64,000 nt of DNA, from assembly GCF_904846345.1 (NCBI RefSeq), contig NZ_CAJHAJ010000001.1, forward strand, positions 620,001-684,000. The letters run 5' to 3'. Numbering within the stretch: position 1 is the first letter of the stretch; each line of letters starts with the position of its first letter. Made by a program: the position numbers and the translations under genes. The notes below the pieces were generated by a model, which saw only the letters and a list, made by a program, of their open reading frames with translations, was not told where the DNA came from and ran no database searches. Source of the DNA: Psychrobacter maritimus (GTDB lineage: Bacteria; Pseudomonadota; Gammaproteobacteria; Pseudomonadales; Moraxellaceae). Of the stretch, positions 8,238 through 16,606 are shown piece by piece.

Positions 8238-11200
8238 CTAGCTTTTAATTTTACACACTTTAAAGCCAAGCTCTTGTACCGCTGCTTCTTTATCATAAGG
8301 CGCAAGTACCGCACGTACATGCTTTTGCCCTTGCAGGTATTGCTTAGCAACACGTTGTAAATCCTCCACGGTCACAGCCAATATTGCCGCACGCATTTTA
8401 CGTTGCCAGTCGACACCGCGATGATGCAGATTGGCAAAGCAGGCTTTGACCGCTTCACCTGCTGGAGAGCCTGGTTTATCCATACCTGAGATAATACCTA
8501 AGATGGCTTCTTCTAACTGCTCATCGGTTTGTGGCTCATTTAATAGCCATTCGATACTGGCATCGAAATGCGCAAAGGTCTCAGCACACTGCGGATCGCG
8601 GTAGCTAAAGAACTTAAAGGCGCAAGCATTGGCATCGTAACCTGCACCGCCACCATAAGCACCGCCGCGCTCACGGATGGCACTATGCAAGTAACCATTA
8701 CGTAAGTAAGGTGCTAATACCATCAAGGCAGCGGTATCAGGATGGTCGGCTGCTGGCACGGTGTATGCGCTAGCATTATGATAGACGTTGGTCGGAACTA
8801 GCCACGCCAAATCTTCAACATCGAGCGCCACACCACTTTCTAGTGCTTTGACCGCGTCTTTCTCGCCATTTAACGCCGCATCAAGTTGCAACTCGGCAAA
8901 CTCGCTTGGGATATTGTCTTCAATACCCGCATCAGAGTTTGTGATTTTTTCAGCAATCTTTGGCGCTTGGCTGTCTTTCCAGCTATCAACAATTAAGTTG
9001 CTCAAGCGTTCGGTTTGCTCGGCTTCACAGATAATAACCGCATGCTTAGGCAAGCTGATTAACCGTTGATGTAAGTCCATCAAACTGGTTGCCAATTTAT
9101 CCCACTGCGCATCATCAGTACTGGCATGGGTTAAGAAGTCTTTTAGCGCGTTTAGTGCTGGTAGACCGCTGCGCACATATTCTAACTGTGCTTGGCGACT
9201 CATGCCGCGACTGGCAGTTTGCATCGCATACGAATGCCCTGAACCGGCAAGGTTTGACTGCCAACCTGCTTGACGCTGCTGCAAGATTTCTTTGATACGG
9301 TCATGCTCACTAAAGACACTATGCTCCATGACTTCTTTGAGCAAATCAATCGCTTCAGGTTTACGATTTAGCGCACGCGTTGCTACGACAAAGTAACTAC
9401 TAATCGCTTGGCTGTCATCGATGTTGGTACGTTGACTGATACGCGCCGTCACCCCTGATGAATGCGCCGCTTGCTTAGCTTGCATTTCATGAGCGCTTAG
9501 CGAATCCGTGCCCAGTTCTGACAATAAACTCAGGTAAATAGGCAACAATGGATGATTGATTACCTCATTAACGGGTAGCTCGCTGGTATCCTGATTACCA
9601 ATCGCATCGGTCAGCGGCACAATCACTTGATAATAATACAAGCCATTAGTGCCGGCTTCATATTCAAATAAGGTGCTCTCTTGCCCGCTTAAATTCACTT
9701 GTTTTTGTGTGCCTTGCTTAAAGCTGATATCGGTCGGGACATCTTCTAAGCCAACCTTTGGCAATAGGCTTAAATCATCAGGCGCTGCTTGGCGCGCTGC
9801 CAAATCAAGCGCTTGCTGTTTTAAGATAGCTTTATCATCAGCGCTCAAATCCATCGCAATGGTATCAAGACGGGTTTGCTCAGCTGCTGCAAGGCGGGCG
9901 GTTTTTTCGCTGTCAGGTGTCAAAGTGACACGGACACGATGCTGATTATCTAACAAGTGCTGCTTGATTAAATTTGGTAACCACTGCGCATCTTTTACTT
10001 GCTCACGTAGCCACTGCAAATGCTCGTCGACTTCCCAGACATCGATAGGGTTGCCATCATGAATCGCCGTACTAAAGCCTTCTAGCATGAGATTTAGACC
10101 ATACGGCATGCTATCACCACCGATATGGCGCTGATCTATCTCGATTTGGTGCAAGATGGTTTCAATGGTTTCATCATCAATCGGCTTGCTCGCGACCTCT
10201 TTAAGCAAGTCAATAATGCCCTGCTCTACCGCTTCGGCATGCTCAGGGTTTGAACCGCGCAGACCGGTATAAAAGACCATTTCATAATGACTGTCATCGA
10301 GTCCCAATAGCGGGCTTGGCACTTTACCAAGTGGATGGCTGTCCAAATACGCACGCAATGGCGAACCAGCATGCTCAACCAATACCCCTTCTAATAGACG
10401 TAACGCCAAACGCTGCTTTGGATCAGTAATTGATGGTAATAACCACGCCACCACGTGATGCGTTTGGTCAGGACCGGCTTCATCAGCAGTATAAGTATCA
10501 ACCGCGCTAATCGGTGCAGACAGGCGTTTTTCAGGACGCGAGACGTGTTTTTTGCCTGCTTCAAATTGAATCAAGGCATCTTCATGAATTTTCGCCTGCG
10601 TCTCAGCGACTGGAATATTACCAAAGCTCATAATCACACTGTTTGATGGGTGATAATGGCTTTGATGAAATTCAACCAGCTCATGATGGGTCAAGTCAGG
10701 AATATCAGCAGGATCGCCGCCTGAATTATAATGATAGGTCGTCGTTGGGAACAAATGATGGGCGACCGTATGATAGAGCTGGTCAATCTCGCCGCTCATC
10801 GCGCCTTTCATCTCATTAAAAACGATACCTTTAAACTGCGGCTTATCATTTTCGTCTAACTCGACGCGAATGCCTTCTTGGGCAAAATCAAGCGGATGAA
10901 TATTCGGGAAAAATGACGCATCAAGATAAACGGCTAGCAAGTTAAAATAATCGTTCTTATTTTGCGTAGCATACGGATATGCGGTCCAATCGGCAGCGGT
11001 CATCGCATTCATAAAAGTGTTTAATGAGCGTTTAATCATTGAGAAAAACGGGTCACGTACAGGGAATTTCTCAGAGCCACATAAAGCCACGTGCTCTAGA
11101 ATATGCGCCTCACCTTTTGAGTCCATTGGCTGAGTGCGAAAGCCAACCAAAAAGGCATTTTCATCACTTGGATGCGCTAAATGGTAATGCATGGCCCCAG

Positions 11201-11315
11201 TCTTAACATGCTGACTGATCAGCACATCCATCGATAGCGCCTCAATGTGGCGATGCTCAATCAGCTCAAACGCTGGATGTAGCGTTAAATCCGCAGTAAA
11301 TGGCGTGTCAGTCAT
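8238..11315 (-). CDS. Insulinase family M16C metallopeptidase (PreP/presequence-protease type)
   Basis: Large zinc metallopeptidase of family M16C, related to mitochondrial presequence protease PreP and Plasmodium falcilysin. These degrade short unstructured peptides inside a clam-shell chamber. The inverted zinc motif HXXEH appears as HILEHVALCGSEKFPVRDPFF near residue 75, with the distal glutamate element GIVFNEMKGAMSG near 170. The C-terminal half contains the RERGGAYGGGAGYD stretch, a conserved substrate-binding Arg/Tyr element of M16C. The 1025-residue length matches PreP. The reading can begin at a TTG at 11330, but the ATG at 11315 has AAGGA 7 nt upstream. No signal peptide is seen, so it is probably cytoplasmic. 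Confidence 0.92.
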   Translation of the reverse strand: MTDTPFTADLTLHPAFELIEHRHIEALSMDVLISQHVKTGAMHYHLAHPSDENAFLVGFRTQPMDSKGEAHILEHVALCGSEKFPVRDPFFSMIKRSLNTFMNAMTAADWTAYPYATQNKNDYFNLLAVYLDASFFPNIHPLDFAQEGIRVELDENDKPQFKGIVFNEMKGAMSGEIDQLYHTVAHHLFPTTTYHYNSGGDPADIPDLTHHELVEFHQSHYHPSNSVIMSFGNIPVAETQAKIHEDALIQFEAGKKHVSRPEKRLSAPISAVDTYTADEAGPDQTHHVVAWLLPSITDPKQRLALRLLEGVLVEHAGSPLRAYLDSHPLGKVPSPLLGLDDSHYEMVFYTGLRGSNPEHAEAVEQGIIDLLKEVASKPIDDETIETILHQIEIDQRHIGGDSMPYGLNLMLEGFSTAIHDGNPIDVWEVDEHLQWLREQVKDAQWLPNLIKQHLLDNQHRVRVTLTPDSEKTARLAAAEQTRLDTIAMDLSADDKAILKQQALDLAARQAAPDDLSLLPKVGLEDVPTDISFKQGTQKQVNLSGQESTLFEYEAGTNGLYYYQVIVPLTDAIGNQDTSELPVNEVINHPLLPIYLSLLSELGTDSLSAHEMQAKQAAHSSGVTARISQRTNIDDSQAISSYFVVATRALNRKPEAIDLLKEVMEHSVFSEHDRIKEILQQRQAGWQSNLAGSGHSYAMQTASRGMSRQAQLEYVRSGLPALNALKDFLTHASTDDAQWDKLATSLMDLHQRLISLPKHAVIICEAEQTERLSNLIVDSWKDSQAPKIAEKITNSDAGIEDNIPSEFAELQLDAALNGEKDAVKALESGVALDVEDLAWLVPTNVYHNASAYTVPAADHPDTAALMVLAPYLRNGYLHSAIRERGGAYGGGAGYDANACAFKFFSYRDPQCAETFAHFDASIEWLLNEPQTDEQLEEAILGIISGMDKPGSPAGEAVKACFANLHHRGVDWQRKMRAAILAVTVEDLQRVAKQYLQGQKHVRAVLAPYDKEAAVQELGFKVCKIKS

Positions 11316-11520
11316 AGTTATCCTTATCAATGATAATGTATATCGTGCCCTGATTTTCGGGGCTCATAAAATGGTGTCTATAGCGCTATTAGATGGGGCT
11401 TACCTATAGATAAGTCAAGCTGGCCATACAGTAATAACGGCTCACTGGGTAAGATTTATCAATGAATATTTTAAAAGTAGCATTAAGGCAATATCCATAA
11501 TCAAATAATGGTTTTAACCC

Positions 11521-11549
11521 TTAACAAAGGTAGCCAGCACTGCTACTAT
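11521..11549 (+). promoter_or_regulatory. Promoter of first usp gene (extended -10 type)
   Basis: TTAACA (11521-11526), 17-nt spacer ending in TGC, then TACTAT (11544-11549). The arrangement matches the promoter of the downstream paralog at 12128, which supports both. The predicted transcript starts about 20 nt before the ATG. Confidence 0.55.
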
Positions 11550-11577
11550 AAAGTTAACTACTATTTAGGAGCCCCTG

Positions 11578-12039
11578 ATGAGCTACCAACATATTTTACT
11601 GGTCACCGACTTATTGTCTGATGCTGACGAGGTTGCCCTAAAAGCCAAACGTATCCTTGCAGGCTCGCCTGAGGCTAGGTTATCTGTCTTACATATTGTT
11701 GAAGATGACATGGTGCGCTTCGGCTTTGAGCTGGTGCCTGCGTCTAGTTTATCAGGCGACTTCGATGGCGAACACTGGCAAGAAGCACGCACTAAATTGG
11801 CGCAATTCTTAGCACGCAATGAGCTAAACGCGGTCAATTCTGAGGTCACTGCTGCTATCTCTAATAGTAAAGGTATCGTCAATTATTGCCGCGAAAAAGA
11901 AGTCGATTTACTGATTATCGGTCGCCATGAGCGCCGCGGTATCGCTGCTTGGTTAGTCAAGGCAACCGCCGACAGTATCTTGCCAAACGTACCTTGCGAC
12001 AGTCTCGTGGTAAAACTTGATCAGCCCGTACCAAAATAA
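11578..12039 (+). CDS. Universal stress protein (UspA family), copy 1
   Basis: Cytosolic universal stress protein, 153 residues, the standard single-domain length. The Usp fold begins with SYQHILLVTDLLSDADEVALKAK. The usual ATP-binding loop GXXGX9G(S/T) is altered: the sequence reads IIGRHERRGIAAWLVKATAD (about 120-139), with Glu at the second Gly position and Ala-Thr at the end. This suggests a non-ATP-binding UspA-type protein, which is inference. It is followed 145 bp later by a closely similar paralog with its own promoter, so this is a tandem duplication rather than a simple operon. An AGGAG site precedes the ATG. Confidence 0.93.
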   Translation: MSYQHILLVTDLLSDADEVALKAKRILAGSPEARLSVLHIVEDDMVRFGFELVPASSLSGDFDGEHWQEARTKLAQFLARNELNAVNSEVTAAISNSKGIVNYCREKEVDLLIIGRHERRGIAAWLVKATADSILPNVPCDSLVVKLDQPVPK

Positions 12040-12127
12040 CGAGATAAGCAAGCAAGGCGCTAAAAAAGCTACTGTTAAGCGTAACAAATATCCTTATAAG
12101 ATATAGACAAAGATAGCTTAGCAGCAC

Positions 12128-12156
12128 TTAACAGCGCTCGGTAGGAGTGCTATAGT
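12128..12156 (+). promoter_or_regulatory. Promoter of second usp gene
   Basis: TTAACA (12128-12133), 17-nt spacer ending in TGC, then TATAGT (12151-12156). It has the same architecture as the promoter before the first usp gene, suggesting the promoter was duplicated with the gene. Confidence 0.6.
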
Positions 12157-12184
12157 AAATACTATCTGACACGAGGAAGACGCT

Positions 12185-12646
12185 ATGAGTTACGAACATA
12201 TTTTATTGGTCACCGACCTAATGTCCGATGCTGATGTGGTCGCCCAAAAGGCCAAACGCATCGTTGAGAATCGTCCTAACGCCAAGCTATCGGTGCTTCA
12301 TATCGTTAAAGATACTATGGTTGGCTTCGGCTATGAGCTGGTGCCTGCCTCAAGCTTATATGATGAAATTGACGATGAACGCTGCCAAGAAGCGCGCGCC
12401 AAATTGGCACAGTTTTTGGACCGTAACGATTTACATGCGGTAAACTCTGAAGTGACTACCGCCATCTCTAACAGTGAAGGTATCGTCAACTATTGCCATA
12501 AGCATGATGTTGATTTATTGGTCATCGGTCGTCATGAACGTCATGGTATCGCCGCTTGGCTCAGTGGCGCGACGGCAGATAACATCTTGCCCAATGTCCC
12601 TTGCGACAGCTTAGTGGTGAGACTGGATAAACCGGTTAATAAATAA
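12185..12646 (+). CDS. Universal stress protein (UspA family), copy 2
   Basis: Paralog of the preceding gene, also 153 residues, identical over long blocks such as SSLY/SSLS contexts, EVTTAISN and NILPNVPCDSLVV. The final loop reads GRHERHGIAAWLSGATAD, again with Glu where ATP-binding Usp proteins have Gly, so both copies share the change. The most variable part is the central acidic helix (DEIDDERCQEA versus DFDGEHWQEA). A GAGGAAG site precedes the ATG, and its own promoter and a T-rich terminator hairpin bracket the gene. The proteins may form homo- or heterodimers; that is inference from family behaviour. Confidence 0.93.
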   Translation: MSYEHILLVTDLMSDADVVAQKAKRIVENRPNAKLSVLHIVKDTMVGFGYELVPASSLYDEIDDERCQEARAKLAQFLDRNDLHAVNSEVTTAISNSEGIVNYCHKHDVDLLVIGRHERHGIAAWLSGATADNILPNVPCDSLVVRLDKPVNK

Positions 12647-12705
12647 TTTTAAGAATACACTTAACGTAATTCCCAAGTTATTGGAAACTATTAAAATAGC
12701 TCATT

Positions 12706-12740
12706 AAAAAAAGCGCATTGTATGACATTGCGCTTTTTTA
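12706..12740. terminator. Bidirectional terminator after usp copy 2
   Basis: AAAAAAGCGCA pairs with TGCGCTTTTTT (12729-12739) around an 11-nt loop. It lies between the convergent usp and LysR genes. Confidence 0.85.
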
Positions 12741-12795
12741 TTATTCATTAAAACAGTAAATTTTCTTACTAGAATCTCTACATTTACCATTAAAA

Positions 12796-13728
12796 TCAAT
12801 CTTCTATCAAAATATCAATAAAGCTTTGCCAAATAGGGCTTTGATGGCGGGCTTTGTGCCAAACTAGCCACCACGTACGTGATAAGTCTATACCCGCTAC
12901 TTTTACCTGCACCAATTTTCCTGCTGCCAGCTCCCCCTCAATAACATGCTGCGATAAACAACCAAGCCCAATATCGGCGCTGACCATATGCTTAATGGCT
13001 TCTGATTGCTGAATCGCCATCACAATCTCGGCATGCGGCAGATATTGCAATAATTGCTCATCGATAATTTGCCGCGTACCCGAACCCGCCTCTCGTACCA
13101 ACAGCGGCAGTATTGCCAATTGTTCCGCGCTCAGCTCATAACATTGTTCTTTATCGTTATAATTCATGTCTGTCAGCCACTTACTATGACGCTTAGCAAA
13201 GACCATCAAGGTATCGGTCCGCCAAGCGCGCTGCTCAATCACCTTCATATCTGTCGGGCGTGGCATGCCCTCTACGAGCGCAATATCAATGTTTAATTGC
13301 TCAACCTCGCCGACTACCTCTTGGGTATTGGCAATATACATATCGATATGAGCATCCGGTAGCGCTGCATATAGCTTGGCAAGCAGCGGCGGCAGCACAT
13401 AATTACCGATAGTGGTACTGGCACCGATATGAATCTGTCCCGCTTGGTGCTTATGATAATGCTCTAGCGTTAAAGCCTGCCCCAAGATGGCTTGCGCCTG
13501 TATATAAATAGGATGGGCGTTTGGATGCTGATTTAGCCTGCGCCCGACGCGCTCAAATAGCGGCATCTGCAACCTTGACTCCAGCTCAGTGAGCGCGCTA
13601 CTAACTGCCGACTGCGACAAATGCAACTCCTCACTGGCACGGCTGGTGCTGCCAGTTTGATAAATACTGACAAACACCGATAGCTGCTTAAGGGTAATCT
13701 TCGGCAGCATCTGTATGGGTTTTTTCAT
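12796..13728 (-). CDS. LysR-type transcriptional regulator (YeiE/CysB-like)
   Basis: LysR-family transcription factor of 310 residues. The N-terminal winged helix-turn-helix covers about residues 10-70 (LKQLSVFVSIYQTGSTSRASEELHLSQSAVSSALTELE split around residues 13-50), and the C-terminal part is the periplasmic-binding-like effector domain. It is divergent from a YeiH-family exporter, the same arrangement as E. coli yeiE-yeiH, where YeiE responds to sulfite. Control of the neighbouring exporter is therefore the likely job, but this is inferred from context. The 219-bp gap to yeiH contains a heptamer tandem repeat. The ATG start at 13728 is the only good one. Confidence 0.9.
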   Translation of the reverse strand: MKKPIQMLPKITLKQLSVFVSIYQTGSTSRASEELHLSQSAVSSALTELESRLQMPLFERVGRRLNQHPNAHPIYIQAQAILGQALTLEHYHKHQAGQIHIGASTTIGNYVLPPLLAKLYAALPDAHIDMYIANTQEVVGEVEQLNIDIALVEGMPRPTDMKVIEQRAWRTDTLMVFAKRHSKWLTDMNYNDKEQCYELSAEQLAILPLLVREAGSGTRQIIDEQLLQYLPHAEIVMAIQQSEAIKHMVSADIGLGCLSQHVIEGELAAGKLVQVKVAGIDLSRTWWLVWHKARHQSPIWQSFIDILIED

Positions 13729-13896
13729 AATGGCTCTGACATCCTATGCTGCCTATAAATTCCAAAAGCCTAAACTCTAAGAATCGTTTCTTAACCTAAA
13801 AAATCGATAGCTTGTATCTTATTAATCTGTTTTTATTATAAATCGACATGACTTATACTGTCTATTCATAAGCTTATGCTTATTTCGATTATAGAT

Positions 13897-13931
13897 GATA
13901 AATGATAAATGATAAATGATAAATGATAAAT
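13897..13931. repeat. Heptamer tandem repeat, five copies of GATAAAT
   Basis: Five exact head-to-tail copies of GATAAAT end 16 nt before the yeiH start codon, inside the divergent lysR/yeiH control region. A 7-nt change in copy number would alter promoter or leader spacing. Confidence 0.95.
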
Positions 13932-13947
13932 AATAGGTGCGTACGAC

Positions 13948-15030
13948 ATGAACGCTTTAGCACAAAACATGCATAACTACTTTCCGCATAACCGCCATAT
14001 TTTGGGGCTGATTGTCGTGCTGATTGGTAGCTTGTTTTGCTTGTGGCTGAATATGAGCTTAGATACGTGGTCGAACGGGCGTATTGTCGGGCTATCTTCT
14101 TTAACCCTAGCAATCTTGTTTGGGATGGTATTGGGCAATACCCTATATCCAAATTTTTCTGAACAACTTAGCGATGGCGTTAACTTTGCTAAAGGTCAAA
14201 TATTACGCCTTGCCATTATTTTTTATGGCTTTAAGCTGACTTTAACCCAAGTTGCTAGTGTTGGTATGCCAGCGGTAATGACGGATGCGCTGGTATTAAC
14301 CTCAACGTTTTTACTCACCTATTGGCTTGGCACCAGATGGCTCAAAGTCGATAAGCAAACGACGTTATTGATTGGTGCTGGTGCCAGTATTTGCGGCGCA
14401 GCAGCGGTGATTGCCGCAGAGCCGGTGGTCAAAGCGGAAGCACATAAGGTCACTATCGCCGTCGCCACCGTGGTGGTCTTTGGTACGATTGCCATGTTGC
14501 TCTATCCATTTTTATATCAGCTTGGCTGGCTACAACCTTGGCTAAACGCCCAGCAATACGGCATTTATACTGGTTCAACCATTCATGAAGTGGCGCAAGT
14601 GGTGGTCGCTGGTAATGCCGTTAGTACCGAGGTTGGGAATACGGCGGTCGTGACTAAGATGATACGGGTAATGATGCTTGCGCCTTTTTTACTGATTTTA
14701 TCGTTTGCTTTAACCACAGCCAGTAGCAAAAATGGCAAAAAACCCTCATTGATAAATCGCGTACAACAAGTCAAAGTGCCATGGTTTGCCTTCGTCTTTA
14801 TTTTGGTAGTGTTACTGCATACTTGGGTGCCAATGACGGCAGGCTTTGAGCGCAGTATGGTCATGCTCGATGATGTGTTGCTTACCATGGCAATGTTTGC
14901 GCTGGGCTTAACCACACACCTAAGCGCCATTAAACAAGCAGGGGTTAAACCGCTTATCTTAGGCGCAATGATGTTTGCTTGGCTTATCATTGGCGGCGGA
15001 CTGATTAATATCGGCATTGCTGCACTCTAA
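13948..15030 (+). CDS. yeiH: YeiH family putative sulfate/sulfite exporter
   Basis: Integral membrane protein of the YeiH (UPF0324/Cons_hypoth698) family, annotated generally as putative sulfate exporter. About ten membrane segments occupy the 360 residues. The family signature GAGASICGAAAVIAAEPVV lies near residue 147-165, and the second half contains STIHEVAQVVVAGNAVS near 210-226. Length is typical. The start ATG at 13948 has only a weak AGG upstream, and the heptamer repeat lies immediately before it. The paired divergent LysR regulator suggests induction by a sulfur anion, as in the E. coli pair; that is inference. An 18-bp perfect terminator follows. Confidence 0.92.
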   Translation: MNALAQNMHNYFPHNRHILGLIVVLIGSLFCLWLNMSLDTWSNGRIVGLSSLTLAILFGMVLGNTLYPNFSEQLSDGVNFAKGQILRLAIIFYGFKLTLTQVASVGMPAVMTDALVLTSTFLLTYWLGTRWLKVDKQTTLLIGAGASICGAAAVIAAEPVVKAEAHKVTIAVATVVVFGTIAMLLYPFLYQLGWLQPWLNAQQYGIYTGSTIHEVAQVVVAGNAVSTEVGNTAVVTKMIRVMMLAPFLLILSFALTTASSKNGKKPSLINRVQQVKVPWFAFVFILVVLLHTWVPMTAGFERSMVMLDDVLLTMAMFALGLTTHLSAIKQAGVKPLILGAMMFAWLIIGGGLINIGIAAL

Positions 15031-15084
15031 TTAATTCACTCTAAAACATTTACTGACTACACACCAAACTCTTAACACCAAACC

Positions 15085-15124
15085 AAAAATGCCTACGACT
15101 ATAGTGATAGTCGTAGGCATTTTT
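15085..15124 (+). terminator. Terminator of yeiH
   Basis: Perfect 18-bp stem (15085-15102 with 15107-15124) with a 4-nt loop; T-run within the right arm. Confidence 0.93.
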
Positions 15125-15197
15125 ACTTTAAAAGCTTTGCTTAACGCCTTATTATTAAGGCATTTACCATAAGCGATAAACATAAACAACAGACGAA

Positions 15198-15225
15198 AAA
15201 AAACGAACCCGAAGGTTCGTTTTTT
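15198..15225. terminator. Terminator of the cold-shock gene
   Basis: Stem AAAAAACGAACC / GGTTCGTTTTTT with CGAA tetraloop. On the minus strand it lies directly after the cold-shock gene and is followed by more T. Confidence 0.93.
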
Positions 15226-15258
15226 ATTCATCTTGCTCTAGTTGTCTATAAAGACAGA

Positions 15259-15468
15259 TTAGATAGCAACGATGTTATGAGCTTGTGGACCTTTTTGACC
15301 TTGAGTTACAGTGAACTCAACTTCTTGGCCTTCAGCTAAAGTTTTGAAGCCTGAACCAGTGATTTCGCTGTAATGAGCAAAAACGTCTGCGCCAGTTTCT
15401 GGAGCGATAAAACCAAAGCCTTTAGCTTCGTTGAACCACTTAACTGTACCTTTTTGAGTATCTGACAT
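15259..15468 (-). CDS. Cold-shock protein (CspA family)
   Basis: Single-domain nucleic-acid chaperone of 69 residues that binds single-stranded RNA/DNA and melts mRNA structure. The two RNA-binding motifs are plainly visible: KGFGFIAPE (RNP1, about residues 15-23) and VFAHYS (RNP2, about 29-34). The start has AGGA about 10 nt upstream. A good sigma-70 promoter at 15617-15645 predicts a 5' leader of about 140 nt, a feature shared with E. coli cspA, where the leader controls cold-dependent stability and translation. The gene is monocistronic with its own terminator. Confidence 0.97.
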   Translation of the reverse strand: MSDTQKGTVKWFNEAKGFGFIAPETGADVFAHYSEITGSGFKTLAEGQEVEFTVTQGQKGPQAHNIVAI

Positions 15469-15616
15469 ATTGATAATCCTACTTTTTAATTTATTAATGG
15501 TCTAGTGACCGGTAACGCTTGCAAATAGCTACTGAACGATAAATATTAAAACGAAGGATTATAACTAATACTACGAGGTAATGATTTGGTGCAGAACTGC
15601 TCTTAAGCTTGGTCGT

Positions 15617-15645
15617 ATTATAGGGAGGTTAGTTCAGTATCGCAA
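15617..15645 (-). promoter_or_regulatory. Sigma-70 promoter of the cold-shock gene with long leader
   Basis: On the minus strand TTGCGA (15640-15645), a 17-nt spacer, then a consensus TATAAT (15617-15622). The predicted start near 15610 leaves about 140 nt of untranslated leader before the ATG at 15468, a likely cold-responsive RNA thermosensor region. Confidence 0.75.
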
Positions 15646-15713
15646 GCCTTATCTCACCTTTCGTGTAACTAAGTGCAAAGATTGACTGTTTTTTGGCCCT
15701 ATTTAGCCTATTT

Positions 15714-16136
15714 TTAAGCATTGGGCAGACGAAATAAAAACACCGCTACGCTAGTACAGACAACGGCTAGCAGCCATGCGACCCATATCATATCGGCAGG
15801 AATGTTAAAAAATAACATTATTGTTGATATGGTCATCATTATGGTTGCCAACCACTTCGCATATAGCGGTACGGCGCGGCGATCTTCCCAATCACGGACG
15901 TATTTACCAAAATATTTGTGATTAATCAGCCAAAAATGAAAGCGTCGTGAGCTACGCGCCCAGCAACCCGCTGCCAATAGTATAAAAGGCGCGGTCGGCA
16001 TCACTGGTAGCAAGATGCCAATAATACCCAAGACAAAAAAAACACAACCCAGTATCAAAAACGTCCAACGTACGGTTGGGCTGTTATGTTGATTGGTCTT
16101 AGGTCGATAATAAAAAGCTTTTTTATTTTGGCTCAT
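15714..16136 (-). CDS. YbaN family (DUF454) membrane protein
   Basis: Small inner-membrane protein of the DUF454/YbaN family, function unknown. The family core is clear: LGIIGILLPVMPTAPFILLAAGCWARSS (split across residues 37-65) followed by RFHFWLINHKYFGKYVRDWE. Three membrane segments are apparent (about 26-60, 95-112, 117-137). At 140 residues it is slightly longer than E. coli YbaN because of an N-terminal polar tail. The Shine-Dalgarno sequence is poor. A perfect 14-bp inverted repeat sits 75-108 nt upstream of the start. Confidence 0.88.
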   Translation of the reverse strand: MSQNKKAFYYRPKTNQHNSPTVRWTFLILGCVFFVLGIIGILLPVMPTAPFILLAAGCWARSSRRFHFWLINHKYFGKYVRDWEDRRAVPLYAKWLATIMMTISTIMLFFNIPADMIWVAWLLAVVCTSVAVFLFRLPNA

Positions 16137-16606
16137 ATAAGTGACGTCATTGGCTGATATTGATTGGTTGATATTTGATAAAGATTAAACCGCTAAATCT
16201 CTGAATGAGATAGCTCTCTATATAACCACCTATATAGAGAGCTAAGCATGCAATAAAGGCTAAATCCGCTCAAGATTATTTTTGCATCTTTCTGTCATCT
16301 TTCGCACTGGCGAACCCTCAATCTGTAACTCACGAAACATTAACACCCATGATTAACAAAATAATAGATAGCGTCTATTTTAATTACTAGAATATTGTTG
16401 AATTATAAGGCATAATTTCTTTGTTGCTAGTTTATGTTTATTAGTAACTATTCATATCAACATGTTTTACTTCTATCAAAAACACTGTTATCAAATTGCT
16501 TTCTATAAACGTGATTTTGACAGAGTTTTCTTCAATAAATCACAGAAATTAAAACCATTAAAATCCAAAGATAAACCAAGGCATTGTCTAAATAAGAGAC
16601 CCTTTT
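16137..16606. other. Intergenic region between YbaN-like and lipoprotein genes
   Basis: 470 nt between divergent genes with no supported coding sequence. Apart from the perfect inverted repeat at 16211-16244, it is AT-rich and presumably holds the promoters of both neighbours. Confidence 0.5.
16211..16244. repeat. Perfect 14-bp inverted repeat without T-run
   Basis: TAGCTCTCTATATA (16211-16224), 6-nt loop ACCACC, then its exact complement (16231-16244). There is no T-run on either side, so it is not a standard terminator. It may be an operator, an RNA hairpin or a cruciform. Confidence 0.9.
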
